Positions 9,082 to 17,265 of a DNA stretch of 64,000 bases are shown piece after piece; position 1 is the first letter of the stretch, and each line of letters starts with the position of its first letter. The stretch comes from UBA2966 sp965242505 (GTDB lineage Bacteria > Pseudomonadota > Alphaproteobacteria > UBA2966): contig OZ251449.1 of NCBI GenBank assembly GCA_965242505.1, positions 1,550,001 through 1,614,000 of the forward strand, given 5' to 3'. The position numbers were made by a program, and so were the translations under genes. The notes beneath the pieces were generated by a model. That model did no database searches and was not told the origin of the DNA. It saw only the letters and a program-made list of their open reading frames with translations.

Positions 9082-9765
9082 CTATCGGTCGGCGCCGGAA
9101 CGGGGCTCGCCGGTGATGCGGATTCCGGCGCCGTCGATCCCGTAGGTCCTGTTCAGGAAGATCAGCACCGACGTCAGGGCCTCGGCCGCCGCCGAGTTGT
9201 CCACGGGACCCGCGTGCCAGCCCTTCATGCCGGCGGCCTCCACGAGCCCCACCACCGCTTCGCGCGCCGCCTTGTCGTTGCCGCAGACCAGGACGTCGCA
9301 GTCGACGTCGTGTTCGACGTCGGCCAGGTGGTCGGCCGCGACGTTCTGGAAGGCGGAGACCACCCGCACGTCCTCGCCGAGAAACTCCTGCGATCCCTGC
9401 GCCGCTGACCCTTCCGGCGGCAACTGCACCCGGCTCACCCGGGGCGGGACGAGCGGCGCCGTGACGTCCACGAAGACCTTGCCCTGGACCGCGTCCCTGA
9501 CGGCCTCGAGCACGGCCTGGCGATTGGCGAACGGAACCGTGAGGACGACGACGTCCGCCGCCGCCGCCGCCGCCGCATTCTCCAGCCCGCGCGCCGCGCC
9601 CGGAAATCCCAGCCCGGCCAGCCCGTCGGCGGCCTCCTCCGCCCTCTCCCTGAAGCGGGAGCCGACGACGACGTCGTAGCCCGCCCTGAGCCACCGGATG
9701 GCGAGGCCCCGTCCGAGGTCGCCGGCACCACCGAGTATCGCGAGAGTGGGTCGGGTATCGGTCAT
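9082..9765 (-). CDS. npdG: NADPH-dependent F420 reductase
   Basis: Moves hydride between NADPH and F420, so it links the F420 pool to the cell's NADP pool. The 227-residue protein has the Rossmann motif LAILGGAGDLGRGLAIRW and VGSRFRERAEE, followed by VVVLTVPFANRQAVL and the family's FQNVAADHLAD region. It is the first gene of the leftward F420 operon; the operon promoter should lie in 9766-9850, before a composite repeat. Its presence shows that F420 made by the next four genes is also meant to be reduced and used. Confidence 0.93.
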   Translation of the reverse strand: MTDTRPTLAILGGAGDLGRGLAIRWLRAGYDVVVGSRFRERAEEAADGLAGLGFPGAARGLENAAAAAAADVVVLTVPFANRQAVLEAVRDAVQGKVFVDVTAPLVPPRVSRVQLPPEGSAAQGSQEFLGEDVRVVSAFQNVAADHLADVEHDVDCDVLVCGNDKAAREAVVGLVEAAGMKGWHAGPVDNSAAAEALTSVLIFLNRTYGIDGAGIRITGEPRSGADR

Positions 9766-9849
9766 GTCGTCTCCACGCGTCTCTTCCGCGCCCGGCCGGC
9801 GCGGCGCCGGTTTCTACCATCCCGGCGCGGCCGGGAACACACCGGAGAC

Positions 9850-10046
9850 GCCCGGCCCCATTCGCGCTCCCCTCCCCCGGCGCGACCCCCACCCCGACCC
9901 TCCCCCTGCAAGGGGGAGGGAGCCATCGACACTCCTCCCCCCTGACAGGGGGGAGGTCGGGAGGGGGGTCCGGATGAACATGCGCCGCCGCCGGCGACCC
10001 CCACCCCGAACCCTCCCCCTGCCAGGGGGAGGGAGAAATAAAAGGG
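9850..10046 (+). repeat. Composite GC-rich repeat element, locus 3
   Basis: A shortened L (from 9850), A (9881-9922), a perfect B hairpin (9931-9972, CTCCTCCCCCCTGACAGGGG core) and then a second A module (about 9993-10036) with the CTGCCAG loop variant. It lies between the start of the F420 operon and the end of the AAA ATPase gene. I see no gene in 9766-10134. Confidence 0.85.
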
Positions 10047-10134
10047 AAGGGCGGGCGCGCGTTCGCTTTCTCCCTCGGCCCCGACGAAGATGCGCCTTCG
10101 CCCCGGTATCCGCGGACCGGCCATCGCGGTTCGG

Positions 10135-11343
10135 TCAACCGAAAGTGGGGGTCCCGCCCAGCGCGCCGCTACGGTAGAGCTTCTGGAGGTTCTCGATGCG
10201 GCGCACGCCGGCGACTTGCCGGACGTCGTATGCGCGGGTGGCGCCGTCCCGGTCCTTCTCGGCGATGAAGACCTCTTCCTTCTCCAGATCGTCCAGGAGG
10301 GAAAGGTTGTGGGTGGAGCAGACGAGTTGCGCCCCGCGCGGATTGCGGTCCTCGCTCTGGAACCAGCGGATGATTTCGACCGCCAGACCGGCATGGAACT
10401 CGGCGTCGAAGTCGTCCAGAACCGCGAGGCTTCCAACATCCAGGGCGAACTGAAGGATGGGGAACGTTCGAATCAGGTGGCGGGTGCCGGCCGACTCCCT
10501 CAAGAGGGGGACGGGAGTATCCAGACCGCGATGTTTGAAGCCGAGGGCAGGTCCATCAGACAGCTCATAGACCTTCATTTCCTCGATTCCCGAGTCGAGA
10601 CGCGGCAACACGTCCGATACCTTCTCGACGAACTCGGGGACGTTCTGATAGGTGCGCGCCGCCACGTCGTCGGGCGAGCGCCAGGGGTCGGGACCCGCGA
10701 TGTTCGACTGGACGGCCCCGATGTCCCGCGCCATGGCCGCGAACGGCGCGACGCCCAGCTTCGCGAGAGTCGCGATGACCGACGCATTGGGTGGAATGGA
10801 GGCAAGGCGGCCATCTCCCGGCTGAAGCCCCAGATCCTTCGCAACTTGGACAGGGGCCTCGCCGCGTCTCTCGAAGATCCTGCGGGGCCGACCGTTCGGG
10901 AAGGCGTGAAGGGCCTCGTATCCCACCCGAGAGGCCAGGCCGCGCCCGCTCTCGTCACGGAGAAGCTCGAGCGTGTAACGGAGCGCCGAACGGCCATCGG
11001 AGTCGCAGAATGGCCAATCGGCGTCGAAATCGATCTCGACCCGAGTCGGTTCGCGGCGACTCTCCCGGGACCCGAAAGCGAAAAAACCCAGAATCCCCTC
11101 GTCGGAGCGGTAATCGAAGGATCGGACCATGAAACTCGCGGTAGAGGTCATGGTCCGCAGCAAGGTCGTCTTCCCCGATCCGTTGGGGCCGATCAATACG
11201 ATCACCGAGGGCAGGCGCACGTTGGGGACCGTTGCGCTCCTGCGGAAGCGCGGATGGTCGGGAGTCGTCCCCGGGACGCGGAAATCGAGTTCCACCCCCT
11301 CGCGGATCGATCCGGAGTTCCTTGCGTAGAAACAGTGTATCAT
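10135..11343 (-). CDS. AAA family ATPase (COG1106-like), no partner seen
   Basis: A 402-residue ATPase of the kind often found in mobile or defence settings. Walker A is LIGPNGSGKTTLL (about residues 47-59), a Walker B-like stretch is AVLDDFDAEFHAGLA, and STHNLSLLDD near the C-terminus fits the switch histidine of SMC/OLD-type ATPases. I prefer ATG 11343 (MIHCFYARNSGS), with a weak AAGAAGA before it, to an in-frame ATG at 11370 with no ribosome site. Members of this group are often followed by an RloB-like gene, but here a repeat element follows instead. GC is lower than in the neighbours. The role is not known. Confidence 0.8.
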   Translation of the reverse strand: MIHCFYARNSGSIREGVELDFRVPGTTPDHPRFRRSATVPNVRLPSVIVLIGPNGSGKTTLLRTMTSTASFMVRSFDYRSDEGILGFFAFGSRESRREPTRVEIDFDADWPFCDSDGRSALRYTLELLRDESGRGLASRVGYEALHAFPNGRPRRIFERRGEAPVQVAKDLGLQPGDGRLASIPPNASVIATLAKLGVAPFAAMARDIGAVQSNIAGPDPWRSPDDVAARTYQNVPEFVEKVSDVLPRLDSGIEEMKVYELSDGPALGFKHRGLDTPVPLLRESAGTRHLIRTFPILQFALDVGSLAVLDDFDAEFHAGLAVEIIRWFQSEDRNPRGAQLVCSTHNLSLLDDLEKEEVFIAEKDRDGATRAYDVRQVAGVRRIENLQKLYRSGALGGTPTFG

Positions 11344-11491
11344 GCCGTCTTCTTGACGATTTTTCGGCATTATCGGGATCCGGCGCCGGATTCGTCAAGA
11401 AACGAACTGCGATTCCGTTTCCTGCCCGGCTATTTCGCGCCTGGCGAACGAGAGGATTACCGGAGCGATTCCGGGCCGGACCGAACCGCTC

Positions 11492-12895
11492 TCAAAGCGG
11501 CGGGGTCCGGACATGCCAATCGGTATCCGACTGGTACGACTCCGCGAGTCTCAGCAACAGGGATTCGTCGAAGGGCCTGCCGACGAGCTGGAAACCGACC
11601 GGGAGTCCGTCCTCCGTGAACCCGCACGGGACCGAGAGGGCGGGAAGCCCCAGATAGTTCACCCAGCGCGTGCAGCGGGTGATCGTCTCGACGATGCGGG
11701 ACGCGTCTCCGGAACGGGTGATGGCGGCGTCCTCGATCCGGGGAACGGGAATCGACGTCACCGGCGTGAACAGGACGTCGGCGCGGGCGAACACCGCCTC
11801 GTCGAACTCGGACAACACCCTGGGCCTCAGGCGCTGGGCCTGGACGTACCGGGTCGCCGGGAGGAAGTATCCCGCCTCCAGACGGGCGCGGACCGAGATC
11901 GAGTAGTCCTGCGGGCGCGCGCGGATCCACTCGTCGTGCAACGCCGCGGCTTCGCACTTGTGGATGACCTCGGTCAGCGCGTACATCCGGTCCGGGTCGG
12001 GCATGTCGAGGTCCACCAGTTCGCAACCGAGGCCCTGAAGCGTCGACAACGCCGCCTCGAGCGCCGGCCGCAATTCGGGGTCCGCGTCCGGGTAGAGATG
12101 ATTCCCGGGAACCCCGACCCTCAACCCGTCCACGCCGCCTTCGAGTCCGGCGAGGTAATCGGGAACGCCGTCGCGCGCGGTCGTCGGATCGTTCTCGTCG
12201 CGCCCGGCGATCGCCTGGAGGATCATGGCGGCGTCGCGAGCGGTTCGCGCCAGCGGACCGATGCAGTCGAGACTCCAGCAACGCGCCAGTGCGCCATGGC
12301 GGCTGACCAGACCGTAGGTGGGCTTCAGACCCACCACCCCGCACATGGCGCCCGGCAGCCGGCAGGAAGCGCCGGTGTCCGAGCCCAGGGATCCGAAGCA
12401 CGCGCGCGCCGCGACGGCCGCGCCCGACCCGCTCGACGATCCCCCGGGGATATAGCCGGTGTTCCAGGGGTTGCGAACCTGGCCGAAGTGGTCGTTCTGG
12501 CCCACCGGGCCGGCGGCGAACTCCGCCATGTTGAGGCTGCCGAGATAGACGGCGCCGGCGTCCGCCAGCCGCGTCATGACCGTCGACGTGTAGTCCGGAA
12601 CATGGTCGCGGAGGATCGCGGAACCGAAGGTGCTGACCCTGCCGGCGCGGTAGAACATGTCCTTGTGCGCCAACGGGACGCCATGCAACGGACCCCGCCA
12701 CTCGCCCCGCGCGATCTCGGCGTCCGCCCGTTCGGCGGCGGCCAGGGCCTCCTCGGCCTCGATCGAGATGAAGCAGTTGAGCGCCGGCTGAACCCGTTCG
12801 GCGCGCGCCAGGCAAGCGTTCACCAGCTCCGCGGAAGACACCGCGCGGGCGCGCACCGCCTCGGACGCCTCCGCCAGCGTCATGTCGGTCGGCAT
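11492..12895 (-). CDS. Amidase signature family hydrolase, second of tandem pair
   Basis: A 467-residue amidase. It has the catalytic lysine in HGVPLAHKD, the Gly/Ser-rich signature IPGGSSSGSGAAVA, and the nucleophile serine in SDTGASCRLPGA. It is clearly a paralogue of the gene just upstream, sharing GPLHGVPLAHKDMF, MCGVVG-KPT-GLVSR and WVNYLGLPA. The start at ATG 12895 lies 5 bases after the upstream stop, so both are translated from one message. Together with the AtzG-like protein this resembles the AtzE/AtzG arrangement of biuret and carboxybiuret hydrolases, but the substrate is unknown. Confidence 0.9.
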   Translation of the reverse strand: MPTDMTLAEASEAVRARAVSSAELVNACLARAERVQPALNCFISIEAEEALAAAERADAEIARGEWRGPLHGVPLAHKDMFYRAGRVSTFGSAILRDHVPDYTSTVMTRLADAGAVYLGSLNMAEFAAGPVGQNDHFGQVRNPWNTGYIPGGSSSGSGAAVAARACFGSLGSDTGASCRLPGAMCGVVGLKPTYGLVSRHGALARCWSLDCIGPLARTARDAAMILQAIAGRDENDPTTARDGVPDYLAGLEGGVDGLRVGVPGNHLYPDADPELRPALEAALSTLQGLGCELVDLDMPDPDRMYALTEVIHKCEAAALHDEWIRARPQDYSISVRARLEAGYFLPATRYVQAQRLRPRVLSEFDEAVFARADVLFTPVTSIPVPRIEDAAITRSGDASRIVETITRCTRWVNYLGLPALSVPCGFTEDGLPVGFQLVGRPFDESLLLRLAESYQSDTDWHVRTPPL

Positions 12896-12900
12896 CCGGC

Positions 12901-14331
12901 TCACGCCGCCGCCCCGTCCGAGTCGGGCGGGCGCCTCAGGTGCCAGTCGGTGCATGCCTGATAGGCGCGGCCCAACGCCCAAAGCGCGCCTTCGCCGAAC
13001 GGACGCGCCACGAGTTGACAGCCGACGGGCAGGGCGCCGTCGGTGAATCCGCAGGGGAGCGAGATCGCCGGCAGGCCCAGATAGTTCACCCACGCCGTGC
13101 ACTTCGTGGTCTCGAATATGGCCGCGGGCGCCTCGGCGGAGGTGAAGTCCTGGGCGCCGTCGAAATCCGGAACCGGCATCGTGACGGTCGGCGTGAAAAC
13201 GGCGTCGACGGCCGCGAAGACCTCGGATACGAACGCCTTCGTGATCCTGGGCCGCAGCCGCAGCGCCTGCAGGTAGCGCGTCGCCGGGATGTGGCGCCCC
13301 TGCTGCAACCGCCACACCACGGATTCCGCGTACTGGTCCGGGATCTCCCGGGTCCATTCGTCGTGAACGGCCGCCGCCTCGGAGAGCAGGATCACGCCGG
13401 AAAGCGCCCCGATCGTCCGCAGATCGGGCAACGCGATCTCCACGACCTCGCAGCCCAGCGACTCGAACCGCTCCAGCGCCGCTTCCAGCGCGGGCTTCAG
13501 GGCCGGCTCGGCCTCGAATACGGCCTCCCCGACCGGCGTCCCGATCCTGAGCCCGCGGACGTCCGGCGCCGGTTCTCCGCCGTTCCCGAACCCGGGCGAG
13601 CCGAGCGTCGCCGGATCCCGTCGATCCTCGCCGGCGATGACGCCGAGCAGCGCCGCGGCGTCGTCGACGCTTCTCGCGTAAACGCCGAACACGTCGAGAG
13701 ACCAGGCCCGGGGCATGCCGCCGCGGCGGCTGACCAGGCCGAAGGTGGGCTTGATGCCGACGACGCCGCACATGGCGGCCGGAAGACGGCAGGACCCGCC
13801 CGTGTCCGAAGCCACCGATCCATAGACCAGCCTCGACGCGACCGCCGCGCCGGAACCGCTGGACGATCCGCCCGGGATGCGCGCCGTGTCCCAGGGGTTG
13901 CGGCAAGGACCCAGATGCGCGTGAGCGCCCGTGTGGCCGACGGCGAACTCCGTCATGTGGAGGGGGCCGAGGTCTATCGCTCCGCTCGCGTCGACCCGCG
14001 CCATGACCTCGGACGTATCGTCGGCCACATGGTCCCGGCAGATCCTGGAACCGAAGCCGCTGACCTCGCCCGCGCGGTGGAACATGTCCTTGTGGGCGAG
14101 CGGCACGCCGTGCAACGGGCCGCGCCACCCGCCGGCCGCGATCTCCTCGTCGGCGCGGGCGGCGGCGGACAGGGCGCCGTCGGCGTCGACCGAGACGAAG
14201 CAGTTGATACGGGGCTGCTGGCTCTCGATTCGCGCGAGGCACGCGCGGGTCGCTTCCGTCGAGGAGACCGCGCCGCGCCGCAGCGCCGCCGACACGTCGG
14301 TGAGCGACATCCCGGCGATGTCGTCGGTCAC
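12901..14331 (-). CDS. Amidase signature family hydrolase, first of tandem pair
   Basis: A 476-residue amidase with HGVPLAHKDMF (catalytic Lys), IPGGSSSGSGAAVA and SDTGGSCRLPAA (nucleophile Ser), the full amidase signature triad. I place the start at GTG 14331, 7 bases after the AtzG-like stop; ATG 14310 is the alternative and would cost 7 residues. It lies directly after the small AtzG-like gene, the order seen for AtzG-AtzE pairs, so this copy is the better candidate for the complexed subunit. It is paralogous to the following amidase. Confidence 0.9.
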   Translation of the reverse strand: MTDDIAGMSLTDVSAALRRGAVSSTEATRACLARIESQQPRINCFVSVDADGALSAAARADEEIAAGGWRGPLHGVPLAHKDMFHRAGEVSGFGSRICRDHVADDTSEVMARVDASGAIDLGPLHMTEFAVGHTGAHAHLGPCRNPWDTARIPGGSSSGSGAAVASRLVYGSVASDTGGSCRLPAAMCGVVGIKPTFGLVSRRGGMPRAWSLDVFGVYARSVDDAAALLGVIAGEDRRDPATLGSPGFGNGGEPAPDVRGLRIGTPVGEAVFEAEPALKPALEAALERFESLGCEVVEIALPDLRTIGALSGVILLSEAAAVHDEWTREIPDQYAESVVWRLQQGRHIPATRYLQALRLRPRITKAFVSEVFAAVDAVFTPTVTMPVPDFDGAQDFTSAEAPAAIFETTKCTAWVNYLGLPAISLPCGFTDGALPVGCQLVARPFGEGALWALGRAYQACTDWHLRRPPDSDGAAA

Positions 14332-14338
14332 GACGCCT

Positions 14339-14533
14339 CTACCGCCGCAGGCCGCGGAGCACCGCCGTGAACACGGTGGGATCGTCGTCGAGGTCGATCG
14401 ACCTGGCCGCCTCCGCGGTGGCCGCGTTGAGGCGGTCGACTTCCCGGGCGATCTCGTCCGCCCGGTCGGCGTCGAGGTCGATGCCGTGCTTCTGTCGGGC
14501 CTCCTCACGAACGAGCCTGCCGTCGATCTTCAT
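14339..14533 (-). CDS. AtzG-like small amidase partner (DUF4089 type)
   Basis: A 64-residue acidic helical protein. It follows the pattern of AtzG-type proteins: a helix with DADRADEIAREVDRLNAATAEAA and a C-terminal DLDDDPTVFTAV close to the family's DEPAPVF-like end. AtzG is a GatC-like subunit that stabilises the amidase AtzE; the amidase gene follows 7 bases later, which supports this reading. A strong ribosome site, GGGGAGGACC, precedes ATG 14533. The family call rests on pattern and context rather than on long similarity. Confidence 0.72.
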   Translation of the reverse strand: MKIDGRLVREEARQKHGIDLDADRADEIAREVDRLNAATAEAARSIDLDDDPTVFTAVLRGLRR

Positions 14534-14580
14534 GGTCCTCCCCTCTTCCTCCCCCGCCGAACGGCGCCGCTGTCGGGCCG

Positions 14581-14613
14581 AGTATATCGATCGATCAAGT
14601 ATATCGATCGATC
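14581..14613. promoter_or_regulatory. Tandem 16-bp direct repeat, likely operator
   Basis: Two exact copies of AGTATATCGATCGATC lie at 14581-14596 and 14598-14613, a 17-bp period. The block is AT-rich inside very GC-rich DNA and starts 48 bp upstream of the AtzG-like gene, where an operator or promoter of the amidase operon would be. Each copy also contains the palindrome TCGATCGA. The regulator is not identified. Confidence 0.55.
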
Positions 14614-14649
14614 GTGATTCCGCTTAATCCATGGGAGTCCGCCAGTGGA

Positions 14650-14866
14650 GTGAAGAAATTCCCCGGCGTTCCCGACTCGCGCGGCGTTTCGGAACCGCGG
14701 TCCACCCCCCCTCCCGACCTCCCCCCTGTCCAGGGAGGAGGAGTGAAAATGGTCCCTCCATCCCCTCGTTCTCCCTCTCCCTTGCAGGGGGAGGGTCGGG
14801 GTGGGGGTCGCGCCAGGGGGGAGGAGCGCGAACGGACTCTACGGCGCTCCCGTCGCCGGACGAGTC
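14650..14866 (-). repeat. Composite GC-rich repeat element, locus 4 (inverted)
   Basis: Opposite orientation to loci 1-3. A C-like part (about 14650-14700) leads into B (14702-14742), A (about 14770-14812) and L (14813-14866, ending in the CCCGTCGCCGGA edge). It lies between two divergently transcribed genes, so it is not at a gene's 3' end here. The B module carries GGAGGAG followed by an ATG at 14749. Confidence 0.82.
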
Positions 14867-14959
14867 TTGCGGACGAGCGGGCCGCCGTTTGCGCGACGCC
14901 GGGTTTCGGGGTAAACAGCGCCGTTCCGCCCCCCGAACTTCCCGAGACGAGAGGGTCCG

Positions 14960-15952
14960 ATGGCCGCGATCCCGGAGACCATGAGATGCATCGAGGTTCC
15001 CGAGCCGGGAGGTCCCGACGCCCTCAAGCTCGGCGTTCGGCCGGTGCCCGAACCGGGGCATGGGGAGGTCCTGGTGAAAGTGGCTTCGGCGGGGGTCAAC
15101 CGTCCGGACGTCCTGCAACGCCAGGGCGGCTATCCGCCGCCGCCGGGAGCCTCGGACGTTCTCGGACTGGAGATCGCCGGGACCGTGGCGAAGGTGGGGA
15201 CCGGCGTCGCCGAATGGCGGGAAGGCGACGAGGTCTGCGCGCTGGTGACCGGCGGCGGCTACGCCGAGTACTGCCCGGCGCCCGCCGCCCAGGTCCTGCC
15301 CGCGCCGCGAGGAGTCGGCCTGGAACACGCCGGCGGGCTGCCGGAGACGTTCTTCACGGTGTGGACCAACGTCTTCGACCGCGCGGGCCTTCAGGCGGGC
15401 GAAAGGCTGCTCGTGCACGGCGGGTCCTCGGGCATCGGCACGACGGCCATCCAGATGGCGAGCCAGCTCGGCGCCCGCGTCTTCGCGACCGCCGGATCGA
15501 AGGAGAAGTGCGACGCCTGCCTGGAGCTCGGCGCCGAACGGGCCGTCAACTACCGCGAGGAGGACTTCCTCGCGGCGCTCAAGGAACCGACCGGCGGCAT
15601 GGACGTCATTCTCGACATGGTGGCCGGAGACTACGTCCGGAAGAACGTCTCGCTGTTGCGGCCCGAGGGGCGGCTGGTGCACATCGCCTTTCTCGGCGGG
15701 CACAAGGTCGAGCTCGACCTGATGCCGACGATGCTCAAGCGCCTCTCCATTCTGGGCTCGACGCTCAGGCCGCAGAGCATCGAGGCGAAGGCGAACATCG
15801 CGAACTCGCTGAAGGAAAAAGTCTGGCCGCTGATCGAGAGCGGCCGCATCAGACCCGTCGTCGACTCGACCTTTCCGCTCGCGGACGCCGTCAAGGCCCA
15901 CGAAAGGATCGACGGAGGGGCGCACATCGGAAAGATCATTCTGACCATGTGA
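14960..15952 (+). CDS. NAD(P)H quinone oxidoreductase (PIG3-like)
   Basis: A 330-residue zinc-free medium-chain dehydrogenase/reductase that reduces quinones or enones with NADPH. The GroES-like half has MRCIEVPEPGGPDALKLG and GVNRPDVLQRQGGYPPPPG, the latter a hallmark of the PIG3/QorB subgroup. The nucleotide-binding motif is LLVHGGSSGIGTTAIQMA. No structural zinc cysteines are present. It is followed 70 bases later by metK on the same strand, separated by a hairpin, so it may be transcribed alone. Confidence 0.93.
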   Translation: MAAIPETMRCIEVPEPGGPDALKLGVRPVPEPGHGEVLVKVASAGVNRPDVLQRQGGYPPPPGASDVLGLEIAGTVAKVGTGVAEWREGDEVCALVTGGGYAEYCPAPAAQVLPAPRGVGLEHAGGLPETFFTVWTNVFDRAGLQAGERLLVHGGSSGIGTTAIQMASQLGARVFATAGSKEKCDACLELGAERAVNYREEDFLAALKEPTGGMDVILDMVAGDYVRKNVSLLRPEGRLVHIAFLGGHKVELDLMPTMLKRLSILGSTLRPQSIEAKANIANSLKEKVWPLIESGRIRPVVDSTFPLADAVKAHERIDGGAHIGKIILTM

Positions 15953-15978
15953 GGCCGTAAAGCGCGAACAAGGCTGTC

Positions 15979-16005
15979 CGGTCCGGGGACGGAGGCCCCG
16001 GGCCG
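15979..16005 (+). promoter_or_regulatory. Strong hairpin between oxidoreductase gene and metK
   Basis: CGGTCCGGGG (15979-15988) pairs with CCCCGGGCCG (15996-16005) around a 7-base loop ACGGAGG, giving ten pairs with one G-T. No T-run follows, so it is not a classical terminator. It ends 17 bases before the metK start and 5 bases before its ribosome site. It could stabilise the leader or stop readthrough. It matches no SAM riboswitch consensus that I know. Confidence 0.45.
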
Positions 16006-16022
16006 CGCCGGAGGAACCTCGA

Positions 16023-17192
16023 TTGACACACGCCAGCCACATCTTCACGAGCGAGTCCGTTTCGGAAGGACACCCCGACAAGGTCTGCGACCGGATCTCG
16101 GACGCCATCGTCGACGCCTTCATGGCCGAGGATCCGGACAGCCGTTGCGGCGTCGAGACCATGGCCACCACGAACCGAATCGTTCTGGCCGGCGAGGTGC
16201 GCGGCCCCGCCTCGGTGACCGGGGACCGCATGATCGAGCTGGCCCGCGACTGCGTCCGCGAGATCGGCTACGAGCAGGACGGTTTCCACTGGAAGAAGAT
16301 GGACGTCCGCAACTTCGTCCACGAACAGTCGGCCGACATCGCGCAGGGCGTCGACGCCCGCGGCAACAAGGACGAAGGCGCGGGCGATCAGGGCATGATG
16401 TTCGGTTACGCCTGCCGCGAGACCGACGAACTGATGCCGGCGCCGATCCATTATTCCCACGGCATCCTGCGCGCCATGGCCGCGGCGCGGCGCGCCGGCG
16501 AGGAACCCGGGCTGGGCCCCGACTCCAAGAGCCAGGTCACCCTGCGATACGAGAACGGCAGGCCCGTGCGCGCGACGTGCATCGTCGTCTCCGCCCAGCA
16601 CGACGAGGACGTCGACCAGGACGAGGTTCGGGAGATCGTCCGCCCCTACGTCCTGGACACGCTGCCCGACGGCTGGATGTGCGACGAGGACCGGTTCTAC
16701 GTCAATCCGACGGGCCGGTTCGTCATCGGCGGCCCCGACGGCGATTGCGGCCTGACCGGACGCAAGATCATCGTCGACACGTATGGCGGCGCGGCTCTCC
16801 ACGGCGGCGGGGCGTTTTCGGGCAAGGACCCGAGCAAGGTCGACCGATCGGGCGCCTACGCCGCCCGGTATCTGGCCAAGAACGTCGTGGGCGCCGGACT
16901 CGCGGACCGCTGCGGCATTCAGGTCGCCTACGCCATCGGCGTCGCGCAACCTCTCGCCGTCTACGTGGACCTCTACGGCACCGGCAGGGTCGATCAGGCG
17001 AGGCTGGAGAAGACACTGGCCGACGTCATGGACCTCAGCCCGAGAGGCATTCGCGAACGCCTCGAACTCGACAGGCCGATCTACGCGCGCACCGCCGCCT
17101 ACGGCCACTTCGGCCGCCCGCCCGAGCCCGACGGCGGGTTCTCCTGGGAACGCCTCGACCTCGTGGACTCGCTGAAGTCGGCCCTGGCCTGA
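16023..17192 (+). CDS. metK: S-adenosylmethionine synthase
   Basis: Makes S-adenosylmethionine from ATP and methionine in the cytosol. The 389 residues show all family motifs: SEGHPDKVCDRISDA at the start, GAGDQGMMFGYA near residue 120 and GGGAFSGKDPSKVDRSGAY near residue 260. The start is TTG 16023, with GGAGGAA 8 bases upstream; no ATG fits. The product feeds the radical SAM enzyme FbiC in this window as well as general methylation. Confidence 0.98.
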   Translation: MTHASHIFTSESVSEGHPDKVCDRISDAIVDAFMAEDPDSRCGVETMATTNRIVLAGEVRGPASVTGDRMIELARDCVREIGYEQDGFHWKKMDVRNFVHEQSADIAQGVDARGNKDEGAGDQGMMFGYACRETDELMPAPIHYSHGILRAMAAARRAGEEPGLGPDSKSQVTLRYENGRPVRATCIVVSAQHDEDVDQDEVREIVRPYVLDTLPDGWMCDEDRFYVNPTGRFVIGGPDGDCGLTGRKIIVDTYGGAALHGGGAFSGKDPSKVDRSGAYAARYLAKNVVGAGLADRCGIQVAYAIGVAQPLAVYVDLYGTGRVDQARLEKTLADVMDLSPRGIRERLELDRPIYARTAAYGHFGRPPEPDGGFSWERLDLVDSLKSALA

Positions 17193-17265
17193 GCCGCGGA
17201 CCGCCCGGCGCGGGGCCGGGTCGCCGTCTGGTAGAGTCCTCGGGGAACTCGCTCGGGGGGATGCG

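Noticed and set aside
11492..14242. One 916-residue double amidase
   Set aside because: The upstream part is an out-of-frame reading of the first amidase. Each amidase has its own start and full signature in its own frame.
15953..16022. SAM/SAH or SAM-II riboswitch before metK
   Set aside because: The gap is short and, apart from one hairpin, shows none of the conserved bases of those classes.
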